From Sphaerisporangium siamense (GTDB lineage Bacteria; Actinomycetota; Actinomycetes; Streptosporangiales; Streptosporangiaceae), in assembly GCF_014205275.1 (NCBI RefSeq), contig NZ_JACHND010000001.1, positions 372,001-436,000 on the forward strand: 64,000 bases of DNA. The letters are read 5' to 3'. The position numbers and the translations under genes were made by a program. The stretch's first letter is position 1, and the number at the start of each line of letters is the position of its first letter. A model generated the notes under the pieces. That model had not been told where the DNA came from and searched no databases. It saw only the letters and a list, made by a program, of their open reading frames with translations. This document shows, piece after piece, positions 31,314 through 40,002 of the stretch.

Positions 31314-32882
31314 ATGGCCCAGCAGTCCCCCCTCGACGACGACGCCCGACGCCTGGCCCAGCTCGGATACAAGCAGGAGCTGGCGCGAACCTGGAGCGGC
31401 TTCTCCAACTTCGCGATCTCCTTCTCGATCATCTCGATCCTGGCCGGCTGCTTCACGACCTTCTATCAGGCGTGGAACAACGGCGGCCCGCTCGCCATCT
31501 CCGTCGGCTGGCCGCTGATCTCGGCGTTCATCCTCGTCATCGGCTTCTGCATGTCCGAGCTGGTGTCGGCCTACCCGACCGCGGGCGGCATCTACTGGTG
31601 GGCCGCGAAGCTCGGCAGGCCCGTCCACGGGTGGTTCACCGGCTGGCTGAACCTGATCGGCCTCATCGCGGTCACCGCGTCCGTGGACTACGGCTGCGCG
31701 ACGTTCCTCAACCTCACGATCGGCCTGTTCAGCGACGGCTGGGCCGCGGGCGACCCGTTGCGGCAGACGTTCGCGCTGTTCGCGGTGATCCTCGTCCTGC
31801 ACGCGCTGATCAACATCTACAGCCACCGGCTGATCTCGGTGCTGCAGAACGTCTCGGTGTGGTGGCACGTCGCCGGCGCGGCCGTGGTCGTGCTCATCCT
31901 GGTCCTCGCCCCGGCGAAGCACCAGAGCGTCGGCTTCCTGTTCGAGACCTTCAACCACTCCGGCTTCGGCTCCGGCGCCACCGGGCCGACGTTCTGGCTG
32001 TACGTGCTGCCGCTCGGCTTCCTGCTCACGCAGTACACGATCACCGGCTTCGACGCCTGCGCCCATGTCTCGGAGGAGACGCACGGCGCGGCCATGAGCG
32101 CGGCCAAGGGCCTGTGGAGGTCGATCTTCTACTCGGCGATCGGCGGCTGGGTGCTGTTGCTGTCGTTCCTGTTCGCCGCCACCGACGTCGAGGCGGTGAA
32201 CGCGGCGGGCGGCCAGGTCAGCGCGATCTTCATGACCGCGCTCACGCCCACGCTGGCGAAGGTCGTCTTCGGCATCTCCACGATCGGGCAGTTCTTCTGC
32301 GGGATGAGCTGCGTGACCTCGATGTCCCGCATGACCTACGCCTTCTCCCGGGACGGCGCGGTCCCCGGCTGGCGGCTCTGGTCACGCGTCGACCGCAACC
32401 GGACGCCGGTCAACGCGATCGTCGCGGGCTGTCTCGTGGCGCTGCTGATCACGATCCCCGCCCTGTACGCGCCGGAGGGCTCCAAGGTGCCGGTCGCGTT
32501 CCTCGCCGTCGTGTCGATCGCGGTCATCGGCCTCTACCTGGCGTTCCTGATCCCGATCTGGCTGCGGCTGCGCATGGGCGCGGCCTTCCAGCCCGGGCCG
32601 TGGACGCTCGGCCCCCGGTACAAGGTGCTCGGCTGGATCGCGGTCGTGGAGATCGCCGTGATCGCGATCTACTTCGTGCTGCCGGTGGCCCCCGCCGGGG
32701 TGCCGGGCGCCGACGGCTTCACCTGGACGGCCGTCAACTACGCGCCGCTCGCGGTGGGGGCCGTGCTGGCCGCCATCGCCGTGTGGTGGTTCGTCTCCGC
32801 CCGCCGCTGGTTCACCGGGCCGCGCCGCACCGTCGACGACGCGACCGGCGGGCCCGCGCGCGACCCGGAGCCGGTCGGCTGA
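31314..32882 (+). CDS. APC-superfamily amino acid/amine permease
   Basis: 522 aa with about twelve hydrophobic helices; begins with the family-typical ELARTWSGFSNFAISFSIISILAG. GGIYWWAAKLGRP and ITGFDACAHVSEET mark the bacterial GABA/amine permease branch of APC. AAGGAGGCCCG precedes the ATG at 31314 and is almost identical to the sequence before the upstream kinase start, hinting at similar translation of the pair. Transports a substrate probably metabolised by the adjacent kinase and flavoprotein. Confidence 0.92.
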   Translation: MAQQSPLDDDARRLAQLGYKQELARTWSGFSNFAISFSIISILAGCFTTFYQAWNNGGPLAISVGWPLISAFILVIGFCMSELVSAYPTAGGIYWWAAKLGRPVHGWFTGWLNLIGLIAVTASVDYGCATFLNLTIGLFSDGWAAGDPLRQTFALFAVILVLHALINIYSHRLISVLQNVSVWWHVAGAAVVVLILVLAPAKHQSVGFLFETFNHSGFGSGATGPTFWLYVLPLGFLLTQYTITGFDACAHVSEETHGAAMSAAKGLWRSIFYSAIGGWVLLLSFLFAATDVEAVNAAGGQVSAIFMTALTPTLAKVVFGISTIGQFFCGMSCVTSMSRMTYAFSRDGAVPGWRLWSRVDRNRTPVNAIVAGCLVALLITIPALYAPEGSKVPVAFLAVVSIAVIGLYLAFLIPIWLRLRMGAAFQPGPWTLGPRYKVLGWIAVVEIAVIAIYFVLPVAPAGVPGADGFTWTAVNYAPLAVGAVLAAIAVWWFVSARRWFTGPRRTVDDATGGPARDPEPVG

Positions 32883-32892
32883 CCCCTCGAAC

Positions 32893-32929
32893 GTACGGCT
32901 CGCGCCGGCACGGTTGGCGCGAGCCGTAC
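32893..32929. terminator. bidirectional hairpin between permease and lipB
   Basis: GTACGGCTCGCGCC (32893-32906) and GGCGCGAGCCGTAC (32916-32929) are perfectly complementary with a 9-nt loop, centred between two convergent stop codons 54 bp apart. Confidence 0.85.
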
Positions 32930-32936
32930 CCCCGCC

Positions 32937-33599
32937 TCAGGCGCCGAACGCCGCCGCGACGACCTGGCGGACGTGCTCGGCGGCGGGGGCCTGCCCGAGC
33001 TCGTTCGCCAGCGAGGTCATCTGGACGTCCGGCATGCCGCAGGCGACCGCGTACCCCCACGGGGAGAGGTCGCCGTCGACGTTGAGGGCGAAGCCGTGGC
33101 TGGTGACGCCGCGGCTCGCCCGCATGCCGATGGACACGATCTTGCGGCCGGTGTCGCGGGTCCAGACGCCGGTGAGCAGCTCCGAGCCCGGCGGGGTGTC
33201 GCGGCGCTCCGCGGGCAGGCCGAGCGCGCCGAGGGCGTCGACGATCCGCAGCTCGACCTCGCGGACGTAGTCGACGACGCCTTCGTCCGGCCGGAGCTTG
33301 ACGATGAGGTACCCGACGAGCTGGCCGGGGCCGTGGTAGGTGAGCTGGCCACCCCGGCCGGTCGACACGACCGGGATGCCCCGCGAAGGATCGGGAAGGT
33401 GCTCGGGGAGCGTGCGCTTCCCGGTGGTGAACACCTGTGGGTGGCTGAGCAGCCACAGGGTGTCCGGCCTGTCGTCCCGCTGGCGGGCCTCGACCAGCTC
33501 GGTCATGCGGTCCATGGCCTTCTCGTAGTCGACGAGATCGTCCTCGATGAGGGCCAGAGGCCGCGCGCGTAGAGTTGCTTCGCTCACGCCTTCGAGCAT
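32937..33599 (-). CDS. lipB: lipoyl(octanoyl) transferase LipB
   Basis: Transfers octanoate from acyl carrier protein to lipoyl domains in de novo lipoate synthesis. 220 aa: GGQLTYHGPGQLVGY near 80, catalytic Lys in GRKIVSIGMRASRGVTSHG, and the catalytic Cys in VACGM. The ATG at 33599 is taken; an in-frame GTG four codons later is possible but has its ribosome site too close. lipA is expected nearby in many actinomycetes, but none is in view. Confidence 0.94.
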   Translation of the reverse strand: MLEGVSEATLRARPLALIEDDLVDYEKAMDRMTELVEARQRDDRPDTLWLLSHPQVFTTGKRTLPEHLPDPSRGIPVVSTGRGGQLTYHGPGQLVGYLIVKLRPDEGVVDYVREVELRIVDALGALGLPAERRDTPPGSELLTGVWTRDTGRKIVSIGMRASRGVTSHGFALNVDGDLSPWGYAVACGMPDVQMTSLANELGQAPAAEHVRQVVAAAFGA

Positions 33600-33633
33600 A
33601 CGTCCCATGAATGGACGATTCAGGCGGGGTGGC

Positions 33634-33831
33634 TCACCAGCCACCCATGGACGCGCGGGACGGCGCCTTGGGGATGAAAACCCACATGAGCAGGTAGATG
33701 ATGAACTGCGGCCCGGGCAGGACGCAGGACAGCAGGAACAGCAGCCGCACCATGGTGGGCCGCCAGCCCCACTTCTCGGCGAGGCCACCGCAGACGCCGG
33801 CGATCATCTTGTGTTCTCGGGACCGGTACAT
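33634..33831 (-). CDS. PspC-domain small membrane protein
   Basis: 65 aa consisting of one PspC domain: KMIAGVCGGLAEKWGW followed by two hydrophobic stretches (VRLLFLLSCVLPG, FIIYLLMWVFIP). PspC domains sit in the membrane and act in envelope-stress signalling; stand-alone copies in actinobacteria are uncharacterised. A perfect GGGGGAGGAG precedes the ATG at 33831. It lies 34 bp upstream of lipB on the same strand. Confidence 0.88.
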   Translation of the reverse strand: MYRSREHKMIAGVCGGLAEKWGWRPTMVRLLFLLSCVLPGPQFIIYLLMWVFIPKAPSRASMGGW

Positions 33832-33970
33832 CTCTCTCCTCCCCCGGAATGTTCTTCACTTCGTCCAACGGTCTTGTCCTCTGCCCGGTTCCGGGATGTT
33901 CATTCGGCCGCCATCCCGGCTCAGAGCCCGGACCGCGGGGGAAGGGCCCTACAGTGGCTATCCCCCGACC

Positions 33971-34561
33971 ATGGAGAGCGACGTGGACTTCGCGACCTTG
34001 CAATCGCAGCACCGGCTGCTCGTGCGCCAGAAGATCACCATGATGGTGAACCGCTACGTGGTCCACCTGGAGCAGCCCGACGGGTCGGAAGGCCCGATGG
34101 TCGCCTTCGCCGAGCAGAAGCGCCTGGCCTTCAAGGAGCAGGTGACGCTCTACACCGACGACACCCGGCAGTACGTCCTGGCCGGGTTCAAGGCCCGGCA
34201 GGTCATCGACCTCGGCAGCGGCTACGACGTCCTGGACCACAACGGGCAGCCGATCGGCTTCTTCAAGAAGGACTTCGCCGCGTCCCTGCTCCGCTCGACG
34301 TGGCACTTCCAGCAGCCGGGCATGCCCACCTTCACCGGCCAGGAGCGCAGCCTGCTCGTGAGCCTGCTGCGCCGGTTCGCCGACTCGCTGTCGTGGCTGC
34401 CCTACCACTTCGACTTCGGCGTGGGCGCGCAGAGGGCCTTCTCGGTGGACCGCAAGTGGGGCCTGCGCGACCGGTACATCGTCGACATCCACGACCCCCG
34501 GCTGGACCGCCGCCTGATCATCGCGATGGCCGTCGCCCTGGACGCCCTGCAGGCGCGATGA
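33971..34561 (+). CDS. LURP-one-related / scramblase-like family protein
   Basis: 196 aa. The beta-barrel-like pattern with RQKITMMVNRYVVHLE, VAFAEQKRLAFKEQVTLYTDD and YDVLDHNGQPIGFFKKDF matches bacterial LURP-one-related (YxjI/Tubby-like) proteins, whose role is unknown. ATG 33971 has little ribosome-site support; GTG 33983 with GGAGAG before it is an alternative giving 192 aa. Its 3' end overlaps the convergent YbhN-type gene by 44 nt. Confidence 0.75.
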   Translation: MESDVDFATLQSQHRLLVRQKITMMVNRYVVHLEQPDGSEGPMVAFAEQKRLAFKEQVTLYTDDTRQYVLAGFKARQVIDLGSGYDVLDHNGQPIGFFKKDFAASLLRSTWHFQQPGMPTFTGQERSLLVSLLRRFADSLSWLPYHFDFGVGAQRAFSVDRKWGLRDRYIVDIHDPRLDRRLIIAMAVALDALQAR

Positions 34562-35513
34562 CGTTCAGCGTCAGCCAGGCGCCCCATCCCACGATCAGCA
34601 CGCCCCAGTACGAGATCAGCCGGTAGATCGCCACCACGGCCGCGGCCGCGGCGCCCGCCATCCCGGCCCCCGCGAACGTCGCCGCCATCCCCAGCTCGGC
34701 GATGCCGAGACCGCCGGGCACCAGCGCCAGCACGCCCGCGGCCTTGGCGGCGACGTAGCCGAGCAGCACCGTGTGGGGGCCGACGGCGACCCCCGCGGCC
34801 AGGCACACGGCGGCGAGGCAGGCGATGTCGAGCAGCCAGTTGAGCAGCGCGAGGCCCGGCAGCACCACCGCGTCCCCGCGGGTGAGCGAGATCGCCGCGC
34901 GCGCGTCCCGCAGTCCCTCGACCAGGGACCGCGCGCGGCCTCCCCGGTTCGCCAGCCACGCGGCGGCGCCCCGGGGCCGGAACCGCACGGCGAGCGCGAC
35001 GGCCAGGGCCGCGGCCGGCAGGCCGAACGCGACCGGGACGCGGGTCGCGGGCTCGGCGAGCAGCGCCACCACGCCGAGGGCCAGGAACGTCATCGTGGAG
35101 GACACCGCGACCAGCACCAGGGCGGCGGCGATGAGCGGCGTGGTCGCGCCCAGCAGGCGGAGCTGCCGGGTGATGTAGGCGACGCTGAGCACCTGGCCGC
35201 CGGGCAGCGAGTTGGAGACCGCGGTGCGGGCGTAGGTGACGGCGACGGCGCGGTGCAGCGTGAGGTGCGCGCCGCCCGCGCCGAGCAGGTGGCGGATCAG
35301 CCGGGCGTAGGCGCGCATGGACGCCGCCTCCGCGGTCACCGCGACGATCAGCCAGCCGGGGTGCGCGCCGGTCATCAGTGCCCAGACCTCGCGGGGATCG
35401 GGCAGGCGGTCGCGAAACGAGACGGCCACGAAGGCCACGGCGGCGATCGCGAGCACCCGGACGGCCAGCCGGCCCCGCGAGCGGGACGTGGCGCGCGGGG
35501 GTGTCGACACCAT
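34518..35513 (-). CDS. YbhN/lysylphosphatidylglycerol-synthase-type membrane protein
   Basis: 331 aa, about eight hydrophobic helices. Typical family features: TAVSNSLPGGQVLS near 105 and VPGGLGIAELG near 285. It corresponds to the membrane (flippase-like) half of MprF without the tRNA-dependent synthase domain; such UPF0104 proteins are of uncertain function. GAGGAGGCG precedes the ATG at 35513. The convergent overlap of 44 nt with the LURP-one gene means antisense transcripts are likely. Confidence 0.85.
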   Translation of the reverse strand: MVSTPPRATSRSRGRLAVRVLAIAAVAFVAVSFRDRLPDPREVWALMTGAHPGWLIVAVTAEAASMRAYARLIRHLLGAGGAHLTLHRAVAVTYARTAVSNSLPGGQVLSVAYITRQLRLLGATTPLIAAALVLVAVSSTMTFLALGVVALLAEPATRVPVAFGLPAAALAVALAVRFRPRGAAAWLANRGGRARSLVEGLRDARAAISLTRGDAVVLPGLALLNWLLDIACLAAVCLAAGVAVGPHTVLLGYVAAKAAGVLALVPGGLGIAELGMAATFAGAGMAGAAAAAVVAIYRLISYWGVLIVGWGAWLTLNVIAPAGRPGRRPSR

Positions 35514-35727
35514 CGCCTCCTCGGCAGGATCATGACGCCCGCCGGCGGGCCGGGCGAGTGCCGGACTCCGACAGTTGCCCGGCCGGATCTTTCCGGGTTC
35601 CCGAAACGGGCGCGTCAGCCCGGAGACCACGTCCGTCGCCGGAAGGAATCCGCCCCTCAGACATACCATTCCTACACAAAGCAGACACCAAGCGCCCCCT
35701 GCCCTTCCGCGGGCACCAATCGACGAA

Positions 35728-35759
35728 AAGGGGCGCCCGGCACGCGCCGGACGCCCCTT
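35728..35759 (-). terminator. intrinsic terminator of the deoC-ALDH operon
   Basis: AAGGGGCG (35728-35735) pairs with CGCCCCTT (35752-35759), with an inner GGC/GCC stem. Read on the minus strand it follows the short ALDH stop by 24 bp and is followed by TTTTCG, a rare T tract for this genome. Confidence 0.75.
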
Positions 35760-35783
35760 GCGCGGCCGTGGAGGCCGCTTCGG

Positions 35784-36656
35784 CTACACGCCCATCGGAT
35801 GCCAGACCGTCTTGGTCTCCAGGAAGGCCGTCAGCCGCTCGACGCCCGGGTCGGCGAACCAGTCGACCTTGCCGGCCGGGGGACGCAGGACGCGCTTGAG
35901 GTTCTCGGCGGCGTCGCGCTCGCAGGCCACCGCGAGGTCCGCGGGGCAGCCGGTCAGGTCGATGGCGTTGACGTCCATGTGGGAGGCCAGCCACGGGGCC
36001 AGCTCGGCCACCCGGCCGGTGAGCAGGTTCACCACGCCGCCGGGCAGGTCGGAGGTGGCCAGCACCTCGCCGAAGGTGATCGCCGGGAGCGGCGCACGCT
36101 CGGAGGCCACCACCACGCACGTGTTGCCGCTGACGATCACCGGCGCGACGACCGAGACCAGGCCGAGCAGCGGCCCCATCGGCGGCGCCACCACGGCCAC
36201 CACGCCGGTCGGCTCGGGGGTCGAGAGGTTGAAGTACGGCCCCGCGACCGGGTTGGCCGCCCCGCGGATCGCGCCGAGCTTGTCCGACCAGCCCGCGTAC
36301 CAGACCAGCCGGTCGACGGCGGCGTCCACCAGCTCGCCCGCCTTGCGCGCCGACACGCCGTCGGCGTCGACCAGCTCGGCCGCGAACTGGGCGCGGCGGC
36401 CCTCCAGCATCTCGGCGACGCGGTAGAGGATCTGGCCCCGGTTGTAGGCGGTCGCCCCGGACCAGCCGGGGAACGCCTTGCGCGCCGCCGACACCGCGTC
36501 ACGGGCGTCCTTGCGGGAGGCCAGGGCGGCGTTGGCCAGGAAATCGCCCTTGGAGGAGGTCACCGCGTAGGACCTTCCGCTCTCCGACCGAGGGAACGCC
36601 CCGCCGATGTACAGCTTGTACGTCTTGCGTACGGCCAGCCTGCCGGGCTCAGTCAT
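35784..36656 (-). CDS. short aldehyde-dehydrogenase-like protein lacking the catalytic half
   Basis: 290 aa, corresponding only to the NAD-binding N-terminal part of an ALDH (YIGGAFPRSESGRSY, GVVAVVAPPMGPLLGL, IVSGNTCVVVASE). The ELGG glutamate and the catalytic cysteine region are absent; the protein ends with its own C-terminal extension (FLETKTVWHPMGV). The ORF is clean, with GGAGAGG before the ATG at 36656, so it is an established short form rather than decay. As I recall, actinomycetes often encode such a protein next to a full ALDH; it may be a non-catalytic partner. Confidence 0.82.
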   Translation of the reverse strand: MTEPGRLAVRKTYKLYIGGAFPRSESGRSYAVTSSKGDFLANAALASRKDARDAVSAARKAFPGWSGATAYNRGQILYRVAEMLEGRRAQFAAELVDADGVSARKAGELVDAAVDRLVWYAGWSDKLGAIRGAANPVAGPYFNLSTPEPTGVVAVVAPPMGPLLGLVSVVAPVIVSGNTCVVVASERAPLPAITFGEVLATSDLPGGVVNLLTGRVAELAPWLASHMDVNAIDLTGCPADLAVACERDAAENLKRVLRPPAGKVDWFADPGVERLTAFLETKTVWHPMGV

Positions 36657-36858
36657 CGCCTCTCCAGGTCATCTCCTCCGAGGAGAGCCGCGCCTGCACG
36701 ACGACCTGGTGGCAGCGGCTCACCCCGCAGCGGTGGGCGAACCAGCCCCGGCGGGCGGGCGAGGCCGCGTATCCGGCACGGGCGTAGGCGCGGCCCCGGG
36801 TGGTCTGCGCGCGCCGCGCGCGGCGCGGCCCCCTGCGGTGCTCACATGGGTCGGACAT
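36649..36858 (-). CDS. possible 69-aa basic ORF bridging the two ALDH genes
   Basis: Fills the 185-bp gap between the two ALDH genes, overlapping the end of the first by 17 nt and the start of the second by 8 nt. The product is Arg-rich with CGVSRCHQ. No family is recognised and codon use is not decisive, so it may be a chance ORF; the exact bridging is the only argument for it. Confidence 0.25.
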   Translation of the reverse strand: MSDPCEHRRGPRRARRAQTTRGRAYARAGYAASPARRGWFAHRCGVSRCHQVVVQARLSSEEMTWRGDD

Positions 36859-38281
36859 CGAGATACGCCTCCAATCCGTGCCTGCCGCCCTCGCGGCCGT
36901 ATCCGGACTCCTTGTAACCGCCGAACGGCGACGCCGGGTCGAACCGGTTGAAGGTGTTGGCCCACACCACGCCGGCGCGGAGCCTGTCGGCCATCCACAG
37001 GATGCGCGAGCCCTTCTCGGTCCACACCCCGGCGGACAGGCCGTACGGCGTGTTGTTGGCCTTCTCGACGGCCTCGGCGGGGGTGCGGAAGGTCAGGACC
37101 GACAGGACCGGGCCGAAGATCTCTTCCCGGGCGATCCTGTGCGACTGCGCCACGCCGGTGAACAGGGTGGGAGGGAACCAGAATCCCTTCTCGGGGATGG
37201 GACAGGACGGGGACCAGCGCTCGGCGCCCTCCCGCTCCCCCGCCTCGCTCAGTTCCCTGATCTTGGCGAGCTGGGCCGCGGAGTTGATCGCCCCGATGTC
37301 GGTGTTCTTGTCCAGCGGGTCGCCCATGCGCAGCGTGGACAGGCGCCGCTTGAGCGCGCCCAGCAGCTCGTCCGCGATCGACTCCTGGACGAGCAGGCGG
37401 GAGCCGGCGCAGCAGACGTGGCCCTGGTTGAAGAAGATGCCGTTGACGACGCCCTCGACGGCCTGGTCGAGCGCGGCGTCCTCGAAGACGATGTTGGCGG
37501 CCTTGCCGCCCAGTTCGAGCGTGACCCTCTTGCGCGTCCCGGCGACGGACCTGGCGATCAGGCGTCCGACCTCCGTGGAGCCGGTGAAGGCCACCTTGTC
37601 GACGTCCGGGTGGTCCACCAGCGCCCGGCCGGTGTCGCCCGCGCCGGTGACGATGTTGACCACGCCGGGCGGCAGGTCGGCCTGCCGGCAGATCTCGGCG
37701 AAGGCGAGCGCGGTCAGCGGGGTGGTCTCGGCCGGCTTGAGGACCACGGTGTTGCCGCAGGCCAGCGCGGGCGCGATCTTCCAGGCCAGCATGAGCAGCG
37801 GGAAGTTCCACGGGATGACCTGCGCGGCCACGCCGAGCGGCCTCGGGGCCTGGCCGAGCCCCGCGTGCTCCAGCTTGTCGGCCCATCCGGCGTAGTAGAA
37901 GAAGTGCGCGGCGACCAGGGGGAGGTCGACGTCGCGCGACTCGCGGATCGGCTTGCCGTTGTCCAGGGATTCGAGGACGGCCAGCTCGCGGGCGCGCTCC
38001 TGGACGATCCGGGCGATCCTGAACAGGTACTTGGCGCGTTCGCGGCCGGGGAGCCGTCCCCAGACCGAGTCGTACGCCTTGCGCGCCGCGGCGACGGCCC
38101 GGTCGACGTCGGCCTCGTCGGCGTGCGCGAACTCGGCCAGGACCTCCTCGCTCGCGGGGTTGATCGTCTTGTCGCGGGCGTCGCCCAGCGAGTCGACCCA
38201 CTCGCCGTTGATGAAGAGCCCGTAGGTCGGCCGGATGTCGACGATGTCGCGCGACTCGGGCGCCGGTGCGTACTCAAACAT
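36842..38281 (-). CDS. aldehyde dehydrogenase family protein (full length)
   Basis: 479 aa NAD(P)-dependent ALDH. VIPWNFPLLMLAWKIAPALACGN, the catalytic base in TLELGGKAA (Glu near 250) and nucleophile in FFNQGHVCCAGSRLL (Cys near 285) are intact; GPVLSVLTF and NNTPYGLSAGVWT complete the fold. Placed after deoC (110-bp gap), it probably oxidises acetaldehyde released from deoxyribose 5-phosphate, giving a deoxynucleoside salvage route; the substrate is inferred from context. Confidence 0.93.
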   Translation of the reverse strand: MFEYAPAPESRDIVDIRPTYGLFINGEWVDSLGDARDKTINPASEEVLAEFAHADEADVDRAVAAARKAYDSVWGRLPGRERAKYLFRIARIVQERARELAVLESLDNGKPIRESRDVDLPLVAAHFFYYAGWADKLEHAGLGQAPRPLGVAAQVIPWNFPLLMLAWKIAPALACGNTVVLKPAETTPLTALAFAEICRQADLPPGVVNIVTGAGDTGRALVDHPDVDKVAFTGSTEVGRLIARSVAGTRKRVTLELGGKAANIVFEDAALDQAVEGVVNGIFFNQGHVCCAGSRLLVQESIADELLGALKRRLSTLRMGDPLDKNTDIGAINSAAQLAKIRELSEAGEREGAERWSPSCPIPEKGFWFPPTLFTGVAQSHRIAREEIFGPVLSVLTFRTPAEAVEKANNTPYGLSAGVWTEKGSRILWMADRLRAGVVWANTFNRFDPASPFGGYKESGYGREGGRHGLEAYLDVRPM

Positions 38282-38391
38282 GGAGTCCGCCTCGGTCGAG
38301 GGTGAAGTATCGACACATCACGCTGCCAGCGTAGAGGGTCGCCCGGCGTGCTCCGAGGGAACATTTCGGGCACCAGGCGCCCGGCGCGCCG

Positions 38392-39363
38392 TCAGTCGAG
38401 GGTGAAGTAGTCCGGCCCGGAGTAGCGGCCCGTGGCCATCTTCCCGCGCTGCATCAGCAGGTCGTTGAGGAGGCTGGAGGCGCCGAGGCGGAACCACTCG
38501 GGGGTCAGCCAGTCCTCGCCCGCGGTCTCGTTGACCAGGACCAGGTACTTGACGGCGTCCTTGGTGGTGCGGATGCCGCCCGCGGGCTTGACCCCCACCA
38601 TGCGGCCGGCCCGGTCGCGGAAGTCGCGCACCGCCTCCAGCATCACCAGCGTGACCGGCAGCGTCGCGGCCGGGGACACCTTGCCGGTCGAGGTCTTGAC
38701 GAAGTCGGCCCCCGCGATCATGGCGAGCCAGGACGCGCGGCGCACGTTGTCGTACGTCGCCAGCTCGCCGGTCTCCAGGATCACCTTCAGGTGGGCGTCC
38801 CCCTTGCCGGCGGCGGCGTCACGGGCGCAGGCCGCCTTCACCGCGACGATCTCGTCGAACACCTTGCGGTAGTCGCCGGACAGGAAGGCGCCGCGGTCGA
38901 TCACCATGTCGATCTCGTCGGCGCCCGCCGCCACGGCCAGCTCGGTGTCGCGCACCTTGACCTCCAGCGACGTGCGGCCGCTCGGGAAGCCGGTCGCCAC
39001 GCTCGCCACCCGCACGCCCGAGTCGCCGAGCGCCTCGACGGCGCGCCCGACCAGGTCGGGGTAGACGCAGACGGCCGCGACCTTCGGGACCGAGGGGTCG
39101 CCCGGGTCGGGGTGGACGGCCTTGGCGCACATCGCCCGCACCTTGCCCGGAGTGTCGGCGCCTTCCAGGGTGGTCAGGTCCACCATGGAGATGGCCAGGT
39201 CGATGGCCCGCGCCTTGGCGGTGGTCTTGATGGAGCGGGTGCCCAGCATCGCGGCACGCTGGTCGGCGCCCACCCGGTCGACGCCGGGCAGGCCGTGCAG
39301 GAACGCCCGGAGGGTCGCGTTCGAGGCCGCGACCTCCGTGAACGAGGTCGTCACAGTTGACAC
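38392..39363 (-). CDS. deoC: deoxyribose-phosphate aldolase
   Basis: Class I aldolase cleaving 2-deoxyribose 5-phosphate to glyceraldehyde 3-phosphate and acetaldehyde. 323 aa, longer than the 220-250 aa bacterial type and closer to the DeoC subgroup of about 320 aa. The Schiff-base lysine is in ADFVKTSTGK, with ADEIDMVIDRG and VGVKPAGGIRT nearby. The GTG at 39363 is the best start; other GTGs within the first five codons are possible. First gene of a likely deoC-ALDH-short ALDH operon. Confidence 0.92.
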   Translation of the reverse strand: MSTVTTSFTEVAASNATLRAFLHGLPGVDRVGADQRAAMLGTRSIKTTAKARAIDLAISMVDLTTLEGADTPGKVRAMCAKAVHPDPGDPSVPKVAAVCVYPDLVGRAVEALGDSGVRVASVATGFPSGRTSLEVKVRDTELAVAAGADEIDMVIDRGAFLSGDYRKVFDEIVAVKAACARDAAAGKGDAHLKVILETGELATYDNVRRASWLAMIAGADFVKTSTGKVSPAATLPVTLVMLEAVRDFRDRAGRMVGVKPAGGIRTTKDAVKYLVLVNETAGEDWLTPEWFRLGASSLLNDLLMQRGKMATGRYSGPDYFTLD

Positions 39364-39387
39364 GGTCCCAGCATCCCCGACGGGGCC

Positions 39388-39402
39388 CGGTTGGTCCAAC
39401 CG
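39388..39402. promoter_or_regulatory. operator candidate upstream of deoC
   Basis: CGGTTGG-T-CCAACCG is a perfect 15-nt odd palindrome 25 bp before the deoC start, where a repressor would block transcription. No regulator gene is adjacent. Confidence 0.5.
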
Positions 39403-39478
39403 CGCCCGGCGCCGCCCCTCCGCGCCGTCCGGACCACGACCGCCCCGACCTGCGTGAACGCGGGCCGTCCTCGCCCGT

Positions 39479-39569
39479 CTAAGGCCCCCTCAGGTATGCC
39501 TAGGCGGCGCCGGGCGCGGAATAGGCCCGGAGATAAGGCATCCGCCCGATGTGGGGAGGGGGGCCTTAG
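39479..39569. repeat. 11-bp inverted repeat framing a 91-bp segment
   Basis: CTAAGGCCCCC at 39479-39489 is the exact inverse of 39559-39569, with 69 bp between. It could be a long-range stem, paired operators flanking the promoter of the 54-aa gene, or a relic of a miniature element. Nothing else in the gap suggests a transposon. Confidence 0.4.
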
Positions 39570-39617
39570 CCGGAGTCTAGAGGTGTCAGAGAAAGCGACA
39601 CCGCAAGGAGAACCGGG

Positions 39618-39782
39618 ATGTCCCCCGAGATTCACTACCAGCTCATCGTCGACCGCGTGGCCGAGCTGCACCGCGAGGCCGACGACCACCGCAGGGCCCG
39701 CGAGGTCACCAACGGGAAGGCCGCCGCGAGCCGTCCGCAGCGGCGGATGCGCGCCGTCTTCGGCAAGCTCCGCACCTCGTGA
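39618..39782 (+). CDS. small basic protein, 54 aa
   Basis: Not recognised. The sequence starts MSPEIHYQLIVDRVAELHREAD, a predicted amphipathic helix rich in His/Glu/Arg, and ends in a basic tail (RRMRAVFGKLRTS). AGGAG stands 7 nt before the ATG at 39618, and a perfect hairpin begins 3 bp after the stop, so it looks like a complete one-gene unit. Similar 50-60 aa helical proteins are frequent and unstudied in actinomycetes. Confidence 0.75.
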   Translation: MSPEIHYQLIVDRVAELHREADDHRRAREVTNGKAAASRPQRRMRAVFGKLRTS

Positions 39783-39784
39783 AC

Positions 39785-39809
39785 GGCCGGCACGGCGTTC
39801 GTGCCGGCC
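39785..39809 (+). terminator. terminator of the 54-aa gene
   Basis: GGCCGGCACG (39785-39794) pairs with CGTGCCGGCC (39800-39809) over a 5-nt loop, immediately after the stop codon. Confidence 0.85.
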
Positions 39810-40002
39810 ACCGCGGGGGCGCGGCCGCACGGACGACCACCGACCACACCGACGACACCGAGAACGGGCAACCGAACACCCCGAAGCCCGGCCGGAGCCT
39901 CCCTCCCGGCCGGGCCTGCCGTCCCCCGTGACCCGCCCGGCGGGCCCCCGGGCGGGGCCCTGCCTGCGGAAAACCAGTCCGTTACATCCCGAAGGTCATG
40001 AC

